Below, piece after piece: positions 35,345 through 42,968 of a stretch of 64,000 nt of DNA; the stretch's first letter is position 1, and each line of letters opens with the position of its first letter. The notes under the pieces were generated by a model. The model made no database searches and was not told where the DNA came from. It was given only the letters and a program-made list of their open reading frames with translations. The position numbers and the translations under genes are program-made. Source of the DNA: Rossellomorea marisflavi (GTDB lineage Bacteria; Bacillota; Bacilli; Bacillales; Bacillaceae_B). The stretch lies in assembly GCA_003667865.1 (NCBI GenBank), contig CP033051.1, positions 197,501 through 261,500 on the forward strand, given 5' to 3'.

Positions 35345-35710
35345 CTATTTAGTAAATATATCTTCAAAAGAATCATATAGTTTGAACACCATTACACGCT
35401 CTCCGGTTACGGTACTAATATCTGTATGAAAGCTTTTTATTTCTTCTCCAGTAATATTTTGAACAATCTCTTTTAATCCCTCTATACCTGATTCCACTAG
35501 GTCAGAACGGGTTCTTTTAATTGATATCATTCCTTCCTTTGTTTTACATAGTGTCAGTTCAGCAGGGGTCAGTACACCCTTTAAGTTCACAATAATCATG
35601 TCGCGCAAAATATCTGTTTTAACAGATACTGAACCTCGACCTAAGTAGTCCTTTTCCCATTGTGTTAGTGCTTTACTAATTTCCGATTCAACAGACCCTT
35701 TTGACCTCAT
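35345..35710 (-). CDS. DUF2294 domain-containing protein
   Basis: A 121-residue protein matching the DUF2294 family (EISKALTQWEKDYLGRGSVSVKTDILRDMIIVNLKG, LTPAELTL, then FHTDISTVTGERVMVFKL). Function is unknown. The ATG follows GGGGAG. It is first in an apparent three-gene unit with sbtA and the carbonic-anhydrase-like gene, and is preceded by a leader with an intrinsic terminator. Association with bicarbonate/CO2 handling is inferred from context only. Confidence 0.82.
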   Translation of the reverse strand: MRSKGSVESEISKALTQWEKDYLGRGSVSVKTDILRDMIIVNLKGVLTPAELTLCKTKEGMISIKRTRSDLVESGIEGLKEIVQNITGEEIKSFHTDISTVTGERVMVFKLYDSFEDIFTK

Positions 35711-35732
35711 AACTCCCCATCCTCACATAACC

Positions 35733-35787
35733 AAAAAAATCGGTATACTCCTTAACATGATGCCCACGTTAAGAAATATACCGATTT
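35733..35787 (-). terminator. leader terminator (attenuator) before the DUF2294 gene
   Basis: On the minus strand AAATCGGTATA pairs with TATACCGATTT and CTTAAC with GTTAAG around an 11-base loop; TTTTTTT follows. It ends 22 bases before the DUF2294 start and lies downstream of a good promoter, so it can act as an attenuator. Confidence 0.75.
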
Positions 35788-35917
35788 ATCTTAATCTCTT
35801 TCTCATCAACAAAGAAGGCTCTTTTTCACACAATCTATTTTCCATAGAAATGCGTGCTAAAGAATTCAAACATTTTGAAGAAAGAATTACAATCTGTCGG
35901 TTATTAAATTTATTAAT

Positions 35918-35946
35918 ACTTTACCTTGAAATAGAAAGTCTGTCAA
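35918..35946 (-). promoter_or_regulatory. sigma-A promoter for the DUF2294-sbtA leader
   Basis: Minus-strand TTGACA (35941-35946), exactly 17 bp spacer, TAAAGT (35918-35923). Transcription would start near 35911, giving a leader of about 200 nt before the DUF2294 gene. Confidence 0.7.
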
Positions 35947-36043
35947 TGACTACTTTATTGCGGTTAGCACGTTACGCTATTCGTATAACTCATATCAAGA
36001 TTGTACCGAGCAGTATTCAAATTCTGACTTACTAAAAATTGTT

Positions 36044-36304
36044 TTATAAAGAACAAGACCCAGTATTCTTTATCGCTAGAAGATTATAAGAAACAGATAA
36101 ACACTTCTCTAATGGAATCCATTCCTCGAATGAGAATTCATATATAGATTGTATCTGTTTTGCAAGTAGATTAGGGTCATCGTAGCGGTGCACAGCACCA
36201 ACAACATCAGCAATCTCTGTGTCGTATCCATCTGCACCAATAGCAAAAGGATCCCATTCTTGTAGGAGTTCAACTAATTTTTCATTTGTTTCTCTAAAGT
36301 TCAT
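36044..36304 (-). CDS. yugE: DUF1871 family protein YugE
   Basis: An 86-residue acidic helical protein of the DUF1871/YugE type (LLQEWDPFAIGADGYDTEIADVV, ending LLAIKNTGSCSL). Function unknown; structures in the family are small helical bundles. The frame is open to 36349, but ATG 36304 gives the usual family length; ribosome binding signals are weak for all candidates. It is divergent from patB, as neighbours yugE-patB in B. subtilis suggest. Confidence 0.75.
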   Translation of the reverse strand: MNFRETNEKLVELLQEWDPFAIGADGYDTEIADVVGAVHRYDDPNLLAKQIQSIYEFSFEEWIPLEKCLSVSYNLLAIKNTGSCSL

Positions 36305-36459
36305 TCTCATCACCGAACTCATAATACCATACTCGTTCTTCCCAGTCACTGTTACATTTTTGTCGATGACATTTCTAGAATTTGTGTATCAATGATTTCG
36401 TTTTCCTGTAAGGTTTGCTTTATGATGAAAGTAGCTAAGATACAGAAAGGGTGACAAAT

Positions 36460-37626
36460 GTGGAAAGATTTGAAAAAGTCATAAACCGAAAAGGAAGCTC
36501 CTCGGTAAAATGGGATTTAACCAAAACGGTTTTTGGGGAAGAGGATGTTCTTCCAATGTGGGTAGCAGATATGGATTTCCCTCCACCTAATGAGGTGATA
36601 GCGGACATGCAAAACCGATTAGATCATGGTTTATTTGGTTATACATTTGTTGGGGATGGGGTGGCTACTGCTATTGCATCCTGGATGAATCGACATCATC
36701 AGTGGAGGATTCAAAAAAACTGGTTATTGTATAGCCCTGGCGTAGTTCCTGCTATTAGTACGCTCATTCAATCCTTGACCGAAGAAGGCGATAAAGTACT
36801 TCTTCAATCTCCTATCTACACACCTTTTTTTGATATGATTGAACAAAACAACCGAGTCGTTGAGAATTGTCCACTAGTGTATGAAAATGGACACTATTAC
36901 ATTGATTTCGAGGCATTAGAGACCTCTCTTCAATCCGGAGTAAAACTATTTTTACTATGTAATCCTCATAATCCAAGCGGACGGGTCTGGACACGAGAAG
37001 AACTGACAAAGATCGGTGACCTATGCCTTGCCAATGATGTTATCATCGTGTCAGATGAAATTCATTCTGATCTAGTATTTAAGCCAAATAAGCATGTTCC
37101 GATTGCTTCTATTCGCCATGATTTTCAAGATCAAACCATTACCTGTATCGCTCCTAGTAAAACATTTAATTTAGCCGGACTACAAGCATCCTCCATGATT
37201 ATCAGCAATGCCACTATTCGAAATCGCATCAGTGAATTTCAGAAAAAACAAGGCTTCTTTACCCTGAACACCTTTGGCATTATCGGAATGGAATCTGCTT
37301 ATAACAAAGGAGATGATTGGTTATCAGAGCTTCTACACTACTTAAAACAAAATATTGATACGGTTATCAATCACCTTTCTGAAAAGCTTCCACAAGTAAA
37401 AGTTGTAGACCCACACGCTACCTACCTCATCTGGCTAGACTGTCGTGCATTAGGCTATACCGATACTGAACTTAACAATCGATTGCTTCAAAAAGGAAAG
37501 CTTGCTCTGGAGCCTGGAACCAAATACGGAAAAGGCGGAGAAGGATTCCTGCGAATGAACATCGCCTGCCCTCATACAACACTACTAGAAGGCTTAGATC
37601 GCTTTGTAACCGCACTTCAAGACTAA
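36460..37626 (+). CDS. patB: MalY/PatB family PLP-dependent C-S lyase (aminotransferase fold)
   Basis: A 388-residue fold-type I PLP enzyme. It begins FEKVINRKGSSSVKWDL, has LPMWVADMDFPPP, LLCNPHNPSGRVW, DEIHSDLVF and the PLP-lysine segment IAPSKTFNLAGLQ, all characteristic of cystathionine beta-lyase-type PatB/MalY proteins that cleave C-S bonds of cystathionine or cysteine conjugates. GTG 36460 is nine bases after AAGG; GTG 36451 immediately follows it and is less likely. A terminator-like repeat follows. Confidence 0.87.
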   Translation: MERFEKVINRKGSSSVKWDLTKTVFGEEDVLPMWVADMDFPPPNEVIADMQNRLDHGLFGYTFVGDGVATAIASWMNRHHQWRIQKNWLLYSPGVVPAISTLIQSLTEEGDKVLLQSPIYTPFFDMIEQNNRVVENCPLVYENGHYYIDFEALETSLQSGVKLFLLCNPHNPSGRVWTREELTKIGDLCLANDVIIVSDEIHSDLVFKPNKHVPIASIRHDFQDQTITCIAPSKTFNLAGLQASSMIISNATIRNRISEFQKKQGFFTLNTFGIIGMESAYNKGDDWLSELLHYLKQNIDTVINHLSEKLPQVKVVDPHATYLIWLDCRALGYTDTELNNRLLQKGKLALEPGTKYGKGGEGFLRMNIACPHTTLLEGLDRFVTALQD

Positions 37627-37631
37627 AAGGA

Positions 37632-37673
37632 AGAGGGACGGACCTTTGCTGTTAGCAAAAGGTCCGTCCCTCT
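37632..37673. repeat. AGAGGGACGGACC palindrome, copy 2 (terminator-like)
   Basis: Arms AGAGGGACGGACCTTTGCT and complement with a short loop, placed between convergent patB and the sodC-like gene. Likely bidirectional terminator. Confidence 0.8.
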
Positions 37674-37683
37674 CTTTATAAGG

Positions 37684-38217
37684 TTATTCAGCTTCCTTGT
37701 CGTTTGTAATTTCCCCACATGCAATTCTAAGTCCCGATTCACCTGCTGGCTGGCTCATTCCATCATCTTTTGCTTCGTGAACGACAATGGATGTACCGTC
37801 CTTTGTAAATATAGACGTTTTCCCTTTTGTCATCGTAATATTTGGTGCAGTAATTTTCACCTTCGCTTTGCCATCACCCTCGACAATAAGATTCGGAAGA
37901 TCACCAGCGTGTGCTCCTTCTGGATGAAGTAACCCATGTTCTTTGTCATCAGGATTAAAGTGATTGCCAGCTGACGTGAAATCTGGTGGCTCACACTTCC
38001 CCTTTTCATGAATATGTATGGCATGGACTCCTGGCTCCAATCCCTTAAGATTAATATCCATTTCAACACCGCTTGCTATTTCCTGTAGTGTAATGGTACC
38101 AAGTGAATCTCCAACATCATTTTTCATATCTACTTCCGTTTTTTTCGGGTTTTGAACTGCCCCTGCACAGCCTGAAATGAAAAGTGCTGCACTTAGCATG
38201 ACGAATATTTTTCTCAT
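37684..38217 (-). CDS. Cu/Zn superoxide dismutase-like lipoprotein (YojM-like)
   Basis: A 177-residue exported lipoprotein: signal peptide MRKIFVMLSAALFISGCAG with lipobox Cys17 near the end, then a SodC domain. Metal-ligand positions can be matched: HIH (two Cu His), SAGNHF, KEHG, GAHAGD (Zn His and Asp), and VVHEAKDD; Cys in GKCEPP and IACGEI can form the disulfide. So the complete ligand set appears present, unlike the reported B. subtilis YojM. ATG 38217 follows GGAGG; the frame upstream to 38310 is ignored. It would dismutate superoxide at the outer membrane face. Confidence 0.85.
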   Translation of the reverse strand: MRKIFVMLSAALFISGCAGAVQNPKKTEVDMKNDVGDSLGTITLQEIASGVEMDINLKGLEPGVHAIHIHEKGKCEPPDFTSAGNHFNPDDKEHGLLHPEGAHAGDLPNLIVEGDGKAKVKITAPNITMTKGKTSIFTKDGTSIVVHEAKDDGMSQPAGESGLRIACGEITNDKEAE

Positions 38218-38282
38218 TCTATTTCCTCCATCATTGTTTTTCTCTTTTCCATTCTTGACGAGGAGATTAGAAAATATTCTAA

Positions 38283-38341
38283 AAAAGGCTTTGCTCGTGA
38301 GCCCCAACACAAATCGGTAACCTCTAATAGCAAAGCCTTTT
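38283..38341 (-). terminator. terminator of the 69-residue membrane protein gene
   Basis: Arms AAAAGGCTTTGCT/AGCAAAGCCTTTT separated by a 33-base loop; on the minus strand the distal arm runs into TTTTTT. Confidence 0.7.
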
Positions 38342-38343
38342 CA

Positions 38344-38553
38344 TTATTCTTCTCTTTGTTTTCGTAATTCTTCTCTTGCTTTTTCTTCTAGATCCTTTGT
38401 CTTTTCCTCTTGTCTTTTGCTAAGACGGAGGATGAATCGAAAGGTTAAGACCGTTATCACTAGGAAAATCGCCATATTAATGGCAGCTGGTATATACTCA
38501 GATTTATCTTCTGGAAAATATAAAAATAAATTCAATATGAATGAAGTGAACAT
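38344..38553 (-). CDS. small membrane-anchored hypothetical protein
   Basis: A 69-residue protein with a hydrophobic N terminus (about 3-12), a membrane helix (about 22-44, IPAAINMAIFLVITVLTFRFIL) and a highly charged C-terminal helix (KRQEEKTKDLEEKAREELRKQREE). The ATG follows AAAGGGG. Function unknown; topology suggests a cytoplasmic coiled-coil tail. Confidence 0.6.
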   Translation of the reverse strand: MFTSFILNLFLYFPEDKSEYIPAAINMAIFLVITVLTFRFILRLSKRQEEKTKDLEEKAREELRKQREE

Positions 38554-38700
38554 ACTAAGCCCCTTTCTGCTTGAAGGTAACGAAAATATTATATCAATTT
38601 GAGGTACAAGAAACCATTTTCGATTGCTCGACTATGTTACGATTTGTTGAACACTGAGAGTTGTTGGTGTAAATTTGCGAGAATTCAGGTTTTGTTCTTT

Positions 38701-38805
38701 TTATGGGAAGATATTTTGGGGTTATGGGAAGATTCGAATTATTTATGGGAACATTCTACCGATTTATGAGAACATTCTCCATGTTTATGGGAATATTCGT
38801 CAATC
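38701..38805. repeat. five tandem 21-bp repeats
   Basis: Units begin at 38701, 38722, 38743, 38764 and 38785, an exact 21-bp period. The first 14 bases are conserved (TTATGGGAANATTC type, core close to the palindrome GAATATTC), the last seven vary. It lies in the 547-bp gap 38554-39100, which otherwise shows no gene. Confidence 0.8.
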
Positions 38806-39063
38806 TACACAATAAAAGCTAAAACAAATCGTATTATTCTTATCATCTTCACACACTTAACTTAATAAACTACGACCACTTGAATTCAAAGTAAGGAATG
38901 TTATGCTATTAAACATGAAAATATACTAGTCCGTATCGAAATGAAATATTTAACAAGAACATATTTACACTGCATCGGAAAGTACACATACTTTACAGAT
39001 CATGTTCATTGGAATCAAATCGTAATTTACAGGACTCAGTCCACCCACACTACATCACAACTA

Positions 39064-39094
39064 AAAAACTAGCCCCACGAAAGGACTAGCTTTT
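39064..39094 (-). terminator. terminator of the cyclophilin gene
   Basis: Imperfect stem around CTAG/CTAG with GTCC...GGGG; minus-strand 3' side TTTTTTAG, shortly past the stop at 39101. Confidence 0.65.
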
Positions 39095-39100
39095 GAAAGT

Positions 39101-39889
39101 CTATTCTTTATCAATCGTAATCGATTCAATCACAACGTCTTCAACAGGCTTGTCATTAGCACCAGTTTCAACATTTGCAATCTGATCGACAATATCCATT
39201 CCTTCAATAACATGCCCAAACACCGTATGCTTGAAATCTAATGAAGGGGTACCCCCCTGTTCCATATAAGCATTAATAATAGGTTCTGGGAACCCTGCAT
39301 CCTGTAGCTGACCTTTTAACGATTGGGCCTCTTCTTCAGTGAACGGACCTTTTTGTACGATAAAGAATTGGCTTCCATTTGTATTCGGTCCTGCATTTGC
39401 CATTGAAAGAGCTCCGCGAAGATTAAAAAGCTCTGTTGAAAACTCATCCTCAAACGGTTCTCCCCATATACTCTCTCCACCTGCTCCAGTGCCCTGTGGA
39501 TCTCCACCTTGTATCATGAAATCATTAATAACACGATGAAATGTTACGCCCTCATAATAGCCATTTTTACTATGTGTTATAAAGTTTTCAACGGTCTTAG
39601 GTGCCTGCTCAGGGAATAGCTTGATTTTAATATCCCCCATACTTGTTTTCATTGTCACAAGCTTTTCATTTTCCGCAACCTCTGTATGTAACTGAGGGTA
39701 ATCTGCAGGATCATTTGATAGGGTTGTATTTTCACCAGATCCGCTATTCTCTTCTGTATCTTGTTCTGTTTCATCTTTTGTTTCTTGCTGAGTTTCCTCA
39801 TTAGAGTTCTCTGTTGTGTTACCTTGTCCACAAGCTGCTAAAAATAAAATCATCCCAAACAATGCTAATAAAAGTGTTAAACGCTTCAT
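39101..39889 (-). CDS. peptidyl-prolyl cis-trans isomerase (cyclophilin type) lipoprotein
   Basis: A 262-residue exported lipoprotein. Signal peptide with lipobox LAACGQG (Cys20), then a low-complexity Glu/Thr/Asn linker to about residue 65, then a cyclophilin domain: [38 protein letters not shown] and [18 protein letters not shown]. It should catalyse proline isomerisation during folding of exported proteins at the membrane surface. An insertion relative to minimal cyclophilins (residues about 185-215) is usual in this bacterial group. Confidence 0.9.
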   Translation of the reverse strand: MKRLTLLLALFGMILFLAACGQGNTTENSNEETQQETKDETEQDTEENSGSGENTTLSNDPADYPQLHTEVAENEKLVTMKTSMGDIKIKLFPEQAPKTVENFITHSKNGYYEGVTFHRVINDFMIQGGDPQGTGAGGESIWGEPFEDEFSTELFNLRGALSMANAGPNTNGSQFFIVQKGPFTEEEAQSLKGQLQDAGFPEPIINAYMEQGGTPSLDFKHTVFGHVIEGMDIVDQIANVETGANDKPVEDVVIESITIDKE

Positions 39890-40004
39890 CTTTTTCCCTC
39901 CACATGATAACGTAAGCTTAGATTATGTCGAACTAGTTTCCTCTTCTACATAGTACATGCATTTCCCATTATACTGAAGTTTAATGAATATTAGGAGGTC
40001 TATT

Positions 40005-40403
40005 ATGAGTGAATTCACAATAGGGACAAAAGTCACCGCTTTTTACAAAACTGGAAAATACATTGGAGAAATTACAGGAACCCGTCCGGATGGATATGTT
40101 GTACGTATTTTATCAGTATTAAAGCACCCAAGACAAGGGGACTTACATAATCCTAACCAGACAGACGTTCCACTTTTTCATGAAAGAAAGGCACTTTCAT
40201 TTCGTGAACAGGCAAACATTCCTGAAAAGATGGTGAAATCCTATGATGGTGAGGTTGATGATTACTACGAATCCTTAAGAAAGTCCTTTCAAGATTTACA
40301 ACAGGACCTGTCTAACGATACGTCTGAATTTGCTCAAAAGAGCTTAGAAGCTTTAACAGGTGTAAAAAGAGAGTATGAATTAATGTATAATATCAACCTA
40401 TAA
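40005..40403 (+). CDS. kapB: kinase-associated protein KapB
   Basis: A 132-residue protein matching Bacillus KapB: an N-terminal SH3-like part (GTKVTAFYKTGKYIGEITGTRPDGYVVRILSVLKHPRQGDLHNP) and a helical C terminus. In B. subtilis it supports KinB in the sporulation phosphorelay; no kinB is seen here. ATG 40005 follows TAGGAGG; an in-frame ATG at 39984 lacks a site. kapD follows convergently, keeping the kap neighbourhood. Confidence 0.82.
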   Translation: MSEFTIGTKVTAFYKTGKYIGEITGTRPDGYVVRILSVLKHPRQGDLHNPNQTDVPLFHERKALSFREQANIPEKMVKSYDGEVDDYYESLRKSFQDLQQDLSNDTSEFAQKSLEALTGVKREYELMYNINL

Positions 40404-40420
40404 ATACATCATTAGTAAAA

Positions 40421-40462
40421 AAAGGAGGTATCTAACAATTTCCACAGTTAGATACCTCCTTT
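40421..40462 (+). terminator. Rho-independent terminator of kapB
   Basis: A perfect 16-bp stem (AAAGGAGGTATCTAAC and complement) ending in CTTTCTG. Confidence 0.85.
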
Positions 40463-40491
40463 CTGCATATCATTTCAAACAAAATAAAAAT

Positions 40492-40513
40492 GACGAACCT
40501 TAGGTAGCTCGTC
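40492..40513 (-). terminator. short terminator of kapD
   Basis: Minus-strand GACGA...TCGTC with inner ACC/GGT, followed by ATTTTTATTTTG. Confidence 0.55.
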
Positions 40514-40543
40514 TTTTAACAAATCATTAAAGCTTATTCAGCA

Positions 40544-41161
40544 TTATGCTAATTGGTCCATTAACTTCGACAAATCGATACGATCTCCAATCGTTGTTGA
40601 AGATGCTTTGTCCAGATAACTTTTATCTTTTTCTACAAGCTTGTAAATGTGATAGGTTGTGAGCGCATCGTCTAACGCTTTATGGTGTTTTCCAACGCCA
40701 TCTTTACCATATTCCTGTACAGCTTTCCATAAACCTGTTTGGTTTTGGTCTCCAAAAAACCGCTTATACTCCATAGACAAATCCACAAACTTTGCTTGAA
40801 AAGGGAATTTCACATTTGCTTTTGAGCAATTATCTCTAAGCACCTTCATATCCATATTTCCCCATGTTACGACCTCTTTAATTCCTTTTGAATTAAGAGT
40901 ATCAAAGTATTGAACAAGTTCTTCAAACGATATGCCACCATTTACATCGTCCTGTGAAATTGAAAGAAACTTCTTACAGCGTTCTGTAAGGATTGGAAAT
41001 GCATTAGGCTTCACATAGGAAGAGAATTTTTCCAATACGGTATTCCCTTGAACGACTGCAACGCCAGCTTCAATAATTTCTGGGAAGAACCCTTGAGGAC
41101 GTTGATATTTCTCTGGCATTGAAAATTCGAAATCAATAAATAAAAGGATATCTCCGCTCAC
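40544..41161 (-). CDS. kapD: 3'-5' exonuclease-domain protein KapD
   Basis: A 205-residue DEDDh-family exonuclease-fold protein: LLFIDFEFSMP (Asp, Glu), TWGNMDMKVL (Asp) and GKHHKALDDALTTYHIY (His, Asp). In B. subtilis KapD inhibits the KinA/KinB sporulation pathway. The GTG start has AGGAGG eight bases upstream. Length equals B. subtilis KapD as I recall. The catalytic residues appear intact, so it may be an active nuclease. Confidence 0.88.
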   Translation of the reverse strand: MSGDILLFIDFEFSMPEKYQRPQGFFPEIIEAGVAVVQGNTVLEKFSSYVKPNAFPILTERCKKFLSISQDDVNGGISFEELVQYFDTLNSKGIKEVVTWGNMDMKVLRDNCSKANVKFPFQAKFVDLSMEYKRFFGDQNQTGLWKAVQEYGKDGVGKHHKALDDALTTYHIYKLVEKDKSYLDKASSTTIGDRIDLSKLMDQLA

Positions 41162-41402
41162 TGAAAATCCCTCCTTTGTAAGACATGATTATGTGTACGT
41201 TATATCGTAGATTTATTGTCTGTGAAATAACGAGATGATTGTTTTTATATTATATCACGTTAGCAGAAAAAATTATGACAAATAACATATTTTCTTATTT
41301 TTTCAGTTTATTAGTTGATTGGAAGAGCTATTATTTTATAAAATTAATATTTAGTAAAGCGAAATATATTTTCGTGGTTTTTTTAGTTCCTTAATGAGAC
41401 CG

Positions 41403-41528
41403 TTGCTTTCCGCTACAGGTGCGTGCTTTCCGCGGAGCGGGGGTGAGCTTCCTCGTCGCTTTTCTCCTGCGGGATCTCACCATTCCCGCTATTTCCCGCA
41501 GGAGTCAAGCACCTTTCGCTACAAGCAA
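41403..41528. repeat. GC-rich interleaved (pseudoknot-type) repeat element
   Basis: A GC-rich island in an AT-rich gap. AGCGGGGGTGAG (41436-41447) pairs with CTCACC-ATT-CCCGCT (41476-41490), and CTCCTGCGGGA (41464-41474) with TCCCGCAGGAG (41494-41504); the stems interleave. AGGTGC/GCACCT (41417/41509) close it, and TTTCCGCTACA recurs near the right end. Similar blocks are, from memory, dispersed in Bacillaceae genomes. The rest of 41162-41646 shows no feature. Confidence 0.7.
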
Positions 41529-41646
41529 CTCTGTAGTTTTACTAGGTTCAGTTATATAAAACAAATATTTAACACTTTAATTAACTTCTTTTGATACAGT
41601 TTAATACTTAAATTTCTATTCAAAATTCATTTACTAAATTAACGAG

Positions 41647-42867
41647 GTGTTGACAATCACGATTGAGAAACGAAATTTGATGATTATGTGTTTTGCTAAT
41701 TTTCTCGTGGCTGCTTCTGCTACGATGGTTCTTCCTTTTTTGTCACTTTATATAGAATCGTTTGGGGATTTTAGTTCGGAGTATGTACAGCGTTGGTCGG
41801 GGTATGTGTTTGGGATATCGTTTTTGACGGCTTTTTTCTTTTCTCCAATTTGGGGAAGGGTTGGAGATCGTTATGGATTTAAGCCAATCCTATTGATAAC
41901 AGGGTACGGTATTGCGATATCGATTCTTTTAATGGGCCTTATGCAATCTGTGTTTGCACTGTTTATTTTACGAATGATTATGGGGGTTGTAACAGGATTT
42001 ATTCCGACGTCGATGGCGTTGATTTCTAAGCAAACACCTAAAGAGATTGCTGGGAAAACACTTGGAACATTACAGATGGGTACTGTTTCAGGAGGGTTAT
42101 TCGGGCCTCTAATTGGTGGTATGATGGCAGATCAGTTTGGTTTTTCTTATACCTTTATTATTACATCGATTGCTATTTCAATTGCCACAACTGGAGTATT
42201 GTTTGGCATTATTGAAAAACAAGATGCAAAAACGAAGACAGACTCGGAACAATTTACTAGAAAACAGGTGTTCCAGCATATGTTTAAGCACAAGTTATTG
42301 CTTACTGTAATTGGATTATCCTTCCTTATTCAAGTAGCCAACTTCAGCATACAACCACTGCTAGCGCTATATGTTACAGAGCTAACAAATGCTAGTAATA
42401 TTGCCTTTCTTGCTGGCTTAGCCTTTTCTGCAACAGGGTTTGGAAACCTGCTTGCAACAAGACAGTGGGGGAAGCTGGGAGATCAAATAGGGTATGAAAA
42501 GGTTTTATCCATTCTACTAGTCTTGGCTTCTATTTTTATCGTCCCACAAGCTCTAGCAGAAGAGCTTTGGCAGCTCGTCTTGTTCCGCTTTCTATTTGGT
42601 ATTGCGATAGGAGGTATTATTCCTTGTATCACAGCTTATATTCGCCAAGAGGCTCCACTTTCGATGCAAGGAGAAATACTAGGATATAATCAAAGCTTTC
42701 GCTTCTTGGGAAATGTTGCCGGACCCGTGTTCGGAGGCGTGATTTCAGGCTATATTGGAATTTCCACTGTTTTCTATACGACAGGTGCTTTATTCTTAGT
42801 AGGATTTGCATTATTATGGTGGAGTATACGATATTCTGAAACTCATAGTTTAAAAGAACACTACTAA
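41647..42867 (+). CDS. yuxJ: MFS transporter (YuxJ-like multidrug efflux family)
   Basis: A 406-residue major facilitator with 12 predicted membrane segments. RNLMIMCFANFLVAASATMVLPFLSLYIE opens TM1 and FSPIWGRVGDRYGFKPIL is motif A of the DHA1 drug/H+ antiporters; GVVTGFIPTSMALISK is a motif C-like region. The start is uncertain: GTG 41647 or TTG 41650 follow GAGG very closely. The position before pbpD agrees with yuxJ in B. subtilis. Substrate unknown. Confidence 0.82.
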   Translation: MLTITIEKRNLMIMCFANFLVAASATMVLPFLSLYIESFGDFSSEYVQRWSGYVFGISFLTAFFFSPIWGRVGDRYGFKPILLITGYGIAISILLMGLMQSVFALFILRMIMGVVTGFIPTSMALISKQTPKEIAGKTLGTLQMGTVSGGLFGPLIGGMMADQFGFSYTFIITSIAISIATTGVLFGIIEKQDAKTKTDSEQFTRKQVFQHMFKHKLLLTVIGLSFLIQVANFSIQPLLALYVTELTNASNIAFLAGLAFSATGFGNLLATRQWGKLGDQIGYEKVLSILLVLASIFIVPQALAEELWQLVLFRFLFGIAIGGIIPCITAYIRQEAPLSMQGEILGYNQSFRFLGNVAGPVFGGVISGYIGISTVFYTTGALFLVGFALLWWSIRYSETHSLKEHY

Positions 42868-42968
42868 AGGATTTTTTCGTATACATTGTTTTTACTAGAT
42901 ACGTTATCAACTTTATAAAATGTAACAATGAATACGAAAACAACCTATTAGAAAAGTAGAGTGAAAGC

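Noticed and set aside
35853-35971. Long-range pairing CGTGCTAA/TTAGCACG across the DUF2294 leader
   Set aside because: One arm lies upstream of the predicted promoter, so it would not be in the RNA.
38701-38805. CRISPR array
   Set aside because: The variable part is only 7 bp, the repeat is 14 bp, and no cas genes are in the window.
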